A stretch of 64,000 nt of DNA from Ctenosaura bakeri (taxonomy: Eukaryota > Chordata > Lepidosauria > Squamata > Iguanidae): the NCBI GenBank assembly GCA_948474755.1, contig CAOLHI010001316.1, positions 62,001-126,000 on the forward strand, given 5' to 3'. Below the pieces are notes generated by a model. It had not been told where the DNA came from, ran no database searches, and saw nothing but the letters and a program-made list of their open reading frames with translations. The position numbers and the translations under genes were made by a program. This document shows positions 56,806 to 64,000 of the stretch, piece by piece. Within the stretch, counting starts at the first letter, position 1, and every line of letters starts with the position of its first letter.

Positions 56806-57178
56806 CAACTGTCATAGTTTAGGAGGGAAGGTCCCAATTAATCCTCTGTCATCTCACTTTTCAACTGTTTTAAAAATATCCCGGTTTCCCTCTTCTCCTA
56901 TCACTTTCCCACTTTGTTGTCAGTTTGCTTATGTTGCTCCGAATTGAACGCAATAAGCAAGAGCAGTTTGCACACAATTAACTCAGCAGGGGAAAAGGAT
57001 ATGTGTGTAGGGGGAATCTTGCCCTTCCAAGCAGGGTCAGGGAAAAACAAGTTGCAGCAGATTTCTTAGCTTGTGTCTTCTTCCTCATTAATAATTTTGC
57101 TACCTTGACCACATGCTGATGTTGCTTGGCTGCATGTGTCCCAGATTTCATCTGTGAAATGTTGGAGGGTATGATTTG
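56806..57178 (+). repeat. Unclassified repeat U1, best plus-strand copy
   Basis: Starts 'taccctccaactgtcatag', runs through 'cctctgtcatctcacttttc', 'ccactttgttgtcagtttgc' and 'attaataattttgctacctt', and ends 'ctgtgaaatgttggagggta'. The start and end motifs both contain 'gga/tcc'-type 'ataccctccaac' in inverted form ('gttggagggtat'), so U1 has short terminal inverted repeats of about 12 bp. Confidence 0.75.
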
Positions 57179-58734
57179 AGTGATATCAAGACAGAATGAT
57201 TGAGAGAGAAGAGAAATACTCTGAAAGCATAAAATATAGTTTACTAGTCTTGGGCAAAATATCATTTTAGCTGGGGGGGGGGTTGCTAAAAATAAATCCT
57301 ATAGACCTTTCAGGTACATGCAAGATATTTTGTTACTTAGGGAAGGCTGTTAGATAAGAAAATGTGGTGAACCAGTCAGCTTGCTTACTGTGGCTCTCTG
57401 CCCAAGGGCGCCTTATAGAGATTACATTGCACAAAGACATAATTCCAAGATAGCTCTGTAACAACAGCACCCTTTAGAGCTGAGCTTTTTTCTAGCATTC
57501 CCATTAATTGCTTACATATGTTTTGAAAAGGGGTGCTTGTCCTTTTTGGCCTAAGTACTGTTAATCCATTTGTCATAAGCAGATTTCTCAGAAAATACAG
57601 CATGGTAGAAAAAGGAAGAGAATCATGGATACAGAGATTAGTTTTAATTTGTTTCTTGAACTCTTAGAAATGACTTATTGAATGGTTTTATATTGAGGCA
57701 AGATAGTGTGGTCACTTGGACAGAGGGCCACTGCCAAAAATGGGAAAGGGGTATAATACATGGATAAGAGAGTTGCAAGACCAAGTCAAGTAAGAGTTCC
57801 TCTCTCCTGTTTCCATATATCCATGTTTCTGCAGCCACCCACTTATGTACATGTTGCAGTGACAGTGGATGTGGCATCAGGCACATACTCTTTCTCTGTT
57901 CCTTAGACCTTGGAAATGTTATTTTTTAAAAATAGTGCCCCCAGAATCTGCCAAACTGATATGGCTACTGGCCATGCTGACTGGGAGATTTTAGGATAGG
58001 TACAGTCTGAAAAAAGCAAGTTATCTAAGTTTACCTCTTCTCCAGGAACTTGCATATTGCTGCAGCACTGTTCCAGCTACCCTGGGACTATGAGTTTTAT
58101 GCACATTGTGTACACTGGGAAACTCTATTTCACAAGGTCCCTGGCTCTTGAGATGCTTCCATAGCAGCATTCAGTACAGACTAGGTGGGAAGTGGAAGAG
58201 AAAGAAAGTGAGCACTCTCTTTCCTATCAGTAGAACTGCCAAGACTGCACAAGTAGTAGCCAATATAAGAGGTACCAAAAATACCAGGTAAGGCAGCTGG
58301 AGTGTTACTAGGATGGGAGTAGCTATGGTTCATGGAAGTGACAACTGGTGATTTTAAATACATCTCTCTCTCTCTCATTTTCCCCCCCAAATAATTCCCA
58401 GAATACTCTCCAGCTTCACTCATAATTGCCACTCCTACTCTCAGTCCAGTTCTGAATTCTTAGCCTGGTTCACCCATCACTTGGAAAATTACTTTTTTAC
58501 AGTTTGTGTATTGCTTAAGAATCAACCAGAGGTAAATCTCTTGCTTGTGGTATTGCCAAGATTCTGTTGACCACTTATATTTTGTTTTGCCAGGATTCTG
58601 CTGATCATGTTTAGTTTTCATAATTGCTCTAATTTGTAATGTGATGCGGCTTTTATGATGCTTGCTAGCAGTTTCATGGATTTTTAATCAGGAACTGTGG
58701 CCAAAAGCCTACCGTTGGTCGTGTAGCATAAATC
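57179..58734. other. Unassigned sequence
   Basis: Contains a G-run at about 57274-57282 and a CT run at 58365-58377. No gene or known repeat was seen. Confidence 0.4.
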
Positions 58735-58935
58735 TCCACATATGGATTCATGAATTGATTGCTACACAACTCTTACATTGTCCAGAAAACTGGTCCAACA
58801 CAATGCTTACCCAAACGTACAAGCACAGTTCTGTTTTTGCAAACTTCCACTGCATGCTGACATTCCACATTGAACAAAAATGTCCAGCCACTTCCACAGG
58901 GGGACTTATGCATATGTAAGACACCAACAGGATTC
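58735..58935 (+). repeat. Unclassified repeat U2, copy 3
   Basis: Ends 'aacaaaaatgtccagccact', 'gggggacttatgcatatgta' and 'agacaccaacagg', matching 52480-52690. The upstream half is more diverged. Confidence 0.6.
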
Positions 58936-59655
58936 CAGTCAAGATATGGATCTAATTTTATGGGTTTAATCCATAGGAAATTCCAATACACTTAAATTCA
59001 GTTGAAATCAGTGCATGAAAAGAACTTAATTCTTTGCAAACAGCATTCACATATAGAGAACTGCCTCAGTGCATTTTATTTGAAAATACAAGAATGTCTT
59101 CCTGGACTGTGACCACACTTTTTAAAACTATATAATTCAGCCTTACTGATTTCAGTGGATTTGAACATACTTTCCTTTATTTGGAATGGCTCTACATAAT
59201 AGCATACTGTTGCGTTTATTGTGGAATGTTGCCTTCTCAAAGAATTCTGCTGTAAAAACCAACTGGATGTTTCCTAAGAGAATTTTTGTGTGTCATTGTG
59301 TACCTTAAATATGAACCCTTGTCTGCCTGGTTAATGGCCACATTCTCTTCCAGTTTCTCCTCTCCTATATCTGTCTTCCTCCAGTATCAAGGGGAATTTT
59401 CGAATATCAACATAATTGTATATTCATCAAAGGCACATGAAACTGAGACAATTTCAGCACTTGAAATTACAGTGTCCAATGATAATTCCACTATCAGCTA
59501 TTTTGATCTTTACCTTATGTACATTTTTAGCTTCTTTATAGGTTGTTGAAGCTATTCAAATGTTTTCTGTATATCAGCATCCCCAACAATATATTCTTAT
59601 AACAGGAACGAACAACTTCCGAAAGTCCCTCCAACATTTCACAAGTGAAAACTAA
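58936..59655. other. Unassigned sequence
   Basis: Nothing recognised. Confidence 0.4.
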
Positions 59656-60005
59656 GGCCGTTGTGTAAATGGGAGGAGCAGTCCATATGACGCACCTAAA
59701 GCTTTTCATTTTTTGCTTAAAGCCGAAAATGGTGCACGGTCGCGCAATGCTCCCAGGGCCCGCACGCACTTACCTGGTGTGCGGTGCGTCAGGAGCCGGG
59801 CCGGTCGCACTTCCTGCCTCAGTGCTAGCCTGCAATTCCCAAGTTGTGCTGTGGTAGGAAGGGGTGGGGCATTCGCGCGGCGTTCGCGTGACTGGCAAGC
59901 CAGCTGCAGTGAGGAAGCAGAAGTGAAGTGAGTGCCTCACGCAAGAGGCTGCTTGTGTGACTGCCGCCCCCCACCTCCGCAAAAAGGTAAGGTGCAGAAA
60001 GGGCC
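59656..60005. mobile_element. CpG-rich MITE (family B), copy 2
   Basis: The 350-bp element has a right end (reverse complement GGCCCTTTCTGCACCTTACC) matching the start of 4847-5277, and a decayed left end (GGCCGTTGTG). The flanks TAA/TGA fit a 3-bp duplication with one change. The interior has dense CpG, 'cttaccTggtgtgcggtgcg'-like sequence and a 'ttaaagccgaaaatg' block shared in inverted form with copy 1 ('ttttcggcttaaag'). Confidence 0.72.
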
Positions 60006-60009
60006 TGAG

Positions 60010-60100
60010 GCACACATGGCTGGGTGTTGTCAGAGTTTGGTCAAAAAGGTGGGAGCAGGCAACAAAAGGGCAAAAGTTAATAAGAAAGAACACAGAAAAC
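60010..60100 (-). repeat. U1 fragment, minus strand
   Basis: 'tcagagtttggtcaaaaagg' and 'gcaaaagttaataagaaaga' match the inverted U1 end of 15258-15860. Confidence 0.55.
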
Positions 60101-60279
60101 TACTATTTTAAATGAACAGACAATGGAATTTATCTACATAATTTAGGAAAGCCTGAAAAAAGAAAAAAGAAGAAGATAAATACAATATTCTCTATGTGTG
60201 CATGCATGCTCACAGCATGATTAAGAATAAATGCTATATTAAATAATATATTACTCTAAAATCAAAATGCCTTTCTTAT

Positions 60280-62215
60280 TATCAAAAAGTTCCTTCTAAT
60301 GTTCACTAGAAATCTACCCTTCCATAACTTAAAACTATTAGACCTGGTCCTACCCTCTGGGAAGTGGTTCTGGAAGTACCTCAGCAAGTTCCTCCAATAT
60401 TCTGGGATGCAGTTCACCTGGCCCTGCAGATTTGAACTCATTTAGGTGAACTGGTTGTTCCTGATGTACCTTTTATCAATTCTGATTTGCAATCTGGATT
60501 TCTTGCCAAGGTCTCTGTTGATGTATGGAAGTGTTACCCCACTGGTACACCCTGTCTGTGTCTACAATTTTTAATATTAAATGTGATTCAACATGCCAGA
60601 GAGGTTGCTCAGATGAGCATGTAGGCAGCAACAGTCAAACGGTCGAGAACCAAGTCAGGCCAGTAAGATCACCAGTCACGTAGCCCAAGGAGACTTCAAG
60701 CTGTGCACATCCACAGTAAACAAAGGGCCCTCAGCCACAGAGGAGCCAACTTGAGGAGATTAGTCTATTTTCCCCAAGTTGAGCACTGGTATCAGAAAAA
60801 TCATACCGGGCAAGGACCATCTACATAAATTTACACTATAATCCAATGCAACCGAAGATCCTGAAACATTGGCAACACATCCTAAACCCATCATGCAAAA
60901 TGAGTTGCCATTCTGGAGCTTCCTTTCCTTTGTGGTGCCTATTGTTCTCCCCGGGAGACGATTTACCCTCAGGGTATGTTTTCCCCTACAAGTAGTCCTA
61001 GTTTTTGAGAGTTCCTCTGGATAACTCCCGGTCATGCTAAAAGACTGTTTCTCAGTTAGTTGAGTAATCCCCTCAGCCTTTTCTTTGCAGAGCTCTGCTT
61101 TGTTTGCTGTTTTCCCAGACCAAGGACTTCAGGAAAAGGTGCAGTATCACCCCATCTACAATTCTTTTACTACTTCCCCTATACATTTTCCACTCTTTTG
61201 CTTCTTGATAGGTCTTAAGTGAGTGCATGAGTGATTGCATTGATGCATTATATTTTCATTCAATAAAATCATTTATTTGTCACCTTTGTCTGGTTTTTGG
61301 CTTGGCCTGACCCCGTAAAAACTGGGTAAAAAGACCCTGCTAGGTTACCCTGCCTCTTGCATTACTATTGTTTGTGCTCTTTTTAGTTCCCATTCCCTCT
61401 CACATGGAGCACATTAAACCATCCCCTAAGGGACCCCAGAAATCAGGGTAACAGATGCACACAGTCCTCTTTTTGGAGGAAAAAAAAACCTGAAGCAAAA
61501 TAGGTGTAGAGCAATTCTGTGAGCTGTTAGCATTGTACCCTCCTTGCTGAGCAGTGGGCCCACCATTTCCTTGATCATTGTTTTGCTTGGAACATATTTG
61601 AAAAACCCCTTCGTGCTGCTTCCTGATTCCCTAGCCAGTCTCAGCTAAGTTGGAACTTTAACTTTCTTTGCATTATTCCTGCAAGCTTGGGTTGCATATC
61701 TATATTTTTTTCTTGGTGATTTGTTCTTCCTTCACTTTTTTATACATGTTTTTTTTTCTTTTCACTTTCTCCTCAAATTCATTCATTCATTCAGTCACGT
61801 TGGCTTTTTCTCATTTTTGTTCTTTCATGGAATTGCTTGTGACTATGCATTTAACAACTCCCTTTTCATCATGTCCCACCCATGCTGGATGTCTTTTTTG
61901 CTTTAGCATCTCTGGCCATGGGATTCTGCCCAGTATTTCCCTGAGCTTGATAAAATCAAGTTTCCCGAAATCCAAGGTTTATGTTTGACTATACTCTCCA
62001 CAAGCAGAGATTCTAGCATTACATGCTTGCTCCCCACAAAGTACCAACTGCTTTAATTCCAATGACAAACTGTTCCCTGTTGGTTAGGATCAAGTCCAGG
62101 ATTGTTGATTTCCTTGTTTCTTTATCCACCCTTGAAAGAGGAAATTATCTGCAAGGCACATCAGGAATTTCTTGGAAAGCCTATGCTTAGCTCCATTAGT
62201 CTCCTAGCACATAAA
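60280..62215 (-). mobile_element. CR1 LINE, minus strand, RT core deleted, split by solo LTR
   Basis: On the minus strand, reading from 62215 downward, degraded CR1 ORF2 covers the end of the endonuclease and the linker. The linker reaches VHLNEFKSAGP..ELHPRILEELAEVL (60375-60470), the block just before RT; an equivalent lies at about 63740-63800 on the plus strand. At about 60372 it jumps to the CR1 3' region ('agacctggtcctaccctctgg' seen from the plus strand). The RT core is absent. A 922-bp LTR (60532-61453) is inserted; flanks join smoothly if it is removed. Confidence 0.82.
60532..61453 (+). mobile_element. Solo LTR, copy 2, nested in CR1
   Basis: Begins TGTTAC and ends GTAACA, with 4-bp flanks GAAG/GATG (one mismatch). 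It shares with 30586-31490 the AATAAA (61262-61267), 'ttggcctgaccccgtaaa', 'ctgc..gttaccctgcctct' and the final 'cagggtaaca'. The TATA region is mutated. Older than copy 1 by the look of its target duplication. Confidence 0.82.
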
Positions 62216-62240
62216 ACATCAGCCAAAATATTTCAGACTA

Positions 62241-62815
62241 TGTGACAGAGTTCTGGGGGTGTGGCTATTTAGAGTGCCAGAGCAGCCTAGAAACAGGCTA
62301 CCAGGCTACCAGAATAGCTCCTCAGGAGAGAAACCCAGTCCTGTAGTGTGTGGGAGGAGCTGGTGGCTAAGAGGAAAAGATATATAAAAATATATAAAGG
62401 TAAACCCTGATTCTCATTGGCAGACCTTCAAAGAGATTTTTAGCCAGAGAAAGCTGTGGAGTAACAACCCTCAGTCAGCCAAGGAGAGTGACTGTGTGGA
62501 AAGGGTTTAATTCTCAGGGGAAGCCTAGAGAGAAGCAGAAGGGTAATTAAGCCATTATAGAATCTGATCAGAAAGTGTGACCTTGATTGGGGGGTTGAGC
62601 CTTTGGTGAGAGTACAGCCAAAGGGCTGTTTATGATAATTGTGCTTATATAAGAATTTAAAGATATAAGGAAAGTGTCTAAAAGTACTCTGAAGAACTGT
62701 ATTAATTTTGGCCTGCATATGAACTCCAACACTTTGTTCCGTATGTAATCTTAATAAATATTACAGTTTTTTTTATAAATACTGACTTGTCTGAATGGTA
62801 TACAGTATTTAAAAT
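62241..62815 (+). mobile_element. Possible further LTR-like sequence
   Basis: Starts TGTGACAG, holds a TATA-like 'gatatataaaaatatat' at 62378-62396 and an AATAAA at about 62752, and could end near 'aataacaca' at 62820. No matching second copy or target duplication was found, so this is tentative. Confidence 0.25.
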
Positions 62816-63559
62816 AACACAGAAGACATTCTACTGTAGAACTATTAAGAGGTTCTAAATAATCACTGTAAGGCTTTGCACTTTTATCCAAAAGTGGTGT
62901 TATGAGGGGGAAGGAAAGGAAATAAACCCTGGGCTTATCCAGAAAGGAGAAAAAGTCCTGGAATTATTGAGACTTTCTATTTCCTGTTGCTTGGGTTTTA
63001 CTTGTGTATCCATGGTTTTGCATCCAAACTTTTTCTTCAAATCCCAGGTTTTCTTCGCCCCCCCCTGCATTGTATTCTTTCTCTTTCTCCTCCCATTGAT
63101 CATGTGTCAAATCTAAATTCAAGCCACATTTCAGAAACTGACATTCACCAATTTCCACTCCTTTTTATATTATTATTCAGGAGTAATAGTCAAAATGTTA
63201 AAAGCCCTTTAGCAATATTATACTAGTTAAGCATGGGGATAATTTCATTTATTACTAGCATTCCTCTTTCCCTCACTTGATCTCTGCTGTCCTTGGAACA
63301 GTCACTATGTTTCTTGGGCAATGGCCATCTTAACTAGTTCTGGGATAACGGCCAGCCAGCCATGGACAGGTACATTTCATTTCCGGAAATGCTGGGTTAA
63401 TTTAAACTAACCTGGGGAGCAGGAATGAAAAATTCTTGTAGGAGCTGGGAGTTCTGTGGGTATACTTCTGGATGGGGAAAACATCATGTGGATCTCAATT
63501 TTTAAAAAAAATGGAAAGGAGAGAAACAAAACCAGGGACTTTCTGGTTTTTTTAGTCTA
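62816..63559. other. Unassigned sequence
   Basis: Nothing recognised; short C-run at 63058-63066. Confidence 0.4.
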
Positions 63560-64000
63560 TCAGTAAAAAATTACTAATGGATAACAGAGAGAAAGCAGCG
63601 CTGGTCAATATCTACTTTGCCTTTGTCTTTTCCCAAAAGGAAATCAATGCTCAAGCTGGTAGCAATAGAATCAATTATGCACTGAGGGAGCTGCGACCTA
63701 CAACATGCAAAGAGGTGGTACATGAATATCTAGTTACGTTAAATGAATTCAAATCTCCATGCCAGATGAATTGCATCCAAGGATATTAAAGGAACTTTCA
63801 GATGTAATTTCAGAGCCATGGTCTATAATCTTTGAAAATTCTTGGAAAATAGGTGAGGTCCATGCATTCTGGAAGTGAGCGAATGCCCCCGTCTTCAAAA
63901 AATGGTGGTGGGGGGAGGACACGGGTAACTATTAACCCATCAGTTTGATGTTGATACCAGAAAACGTTCTAGAACAGATCATTAATCAGTCAGTCTATGA
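63560..64000 (+). mobile_element. CR1 LINE linker and start of RT, continues past window
   Basis: The frame at 63577-63789 carries DNREKAALVNIYFAFVFSQKE and LNEFKSPCQMN, the CR1 linker before RT. In another frame it goes on to RILKELSDVISEPWSIIFENSWK and, near 63925-63990, an NY..PISLM-like RT block leading into VLEQIINQS. A frameshift lies near 63770. The element is cut by the right edge. Confidence 0.9.

Noticed and set aside
1..64000. A new multi-gene system or operon
   Set aside because: No host coding genes could be supported; the visible protein similarity is all to LINE proteins.

Overview
This is a non-coding, repeat-dense window from a vertebrate nuclear genome, most probably a squamate reptile (lizard-like). 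The strongest clade marker is a complete Sauria SINE at 18255-18468. Support comes from many CR1 LINE pieces whose 3' ends carry the ATTCTATG octamer, L2-type and reptile-type L1 fragments, a common squamate tRNA-derived SINE, hAT non-autonomous elements and small palindromic DNA transposons. I found no host protein-coding exon, no functional RNA gene, no CRISPR array and no operon. All longer open frames with recognisable protein similarity are LINE remains. The species cannot be fixed from this sequence.

Layout. 0-9 kb: an unclassified repeat (U1), a CR1 tail abutting an L2 RT fragment, several hairpin MITEs (family HP-A), a MITE-in-MITE nest at 4260-5396, and an internally deleted CR1 (about 7560-8380) whose endonuclease is joined in frame to the RT tail. 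9-19 kb: mostly unassigned sequence with HP-A copies, a second family-C MITE, a U1 copy split by HP-A, and the Sauria SINE. 19-29 kb: tRNA-type SINEs, a 392-bp GGCC-ended element, a 134-bp near-identical direct repeat (22267-22400 and 24237-24370) whose second copy lies inside a minus-strand CR1, an L1 3' half, and a SINE-free paralogue of the Sauria SINE site. 30-42 kb: a solo LTR with TSD, an L1 RT fragment with YADD, an L2 holding two nested insertions, and a U1 copy holding a SINE that itself holds an HP-A piece. 43-55 kb: two related hAT elements (one with a perfect 8-bp TSD), two CR1 tails, and a third hAT. 55-64 kb: U1 and U2 repeats, a CpG-rich MITE, a minus-strand CR1 lacking its RT core and split by a second solo LTR, and a CR1 running off the right edge.

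How the parts relate. The window is best read as layered insertions. Four MITE groups share GGCC/GRCC-type ends and apparent 3-bp, mostly TNA-like target duplications, which suggests one PIF/Harbinger-like transposase acting in trans. The hAT elements show 8-bp duplications. Nesting gives relative ages: U1, L2 and family-C copies are older hosts; HP-A, tRNA-type SINEs, the CpG-rich MITE and the LTRs are later arrivals. There is no evidence for a new multi-gene system. The items most worth following up are the shared MITE end structure, the unclassified U1, U2 and U3 repeats, the 134-bp duplication, and the two RT-deleted CR1 copies.
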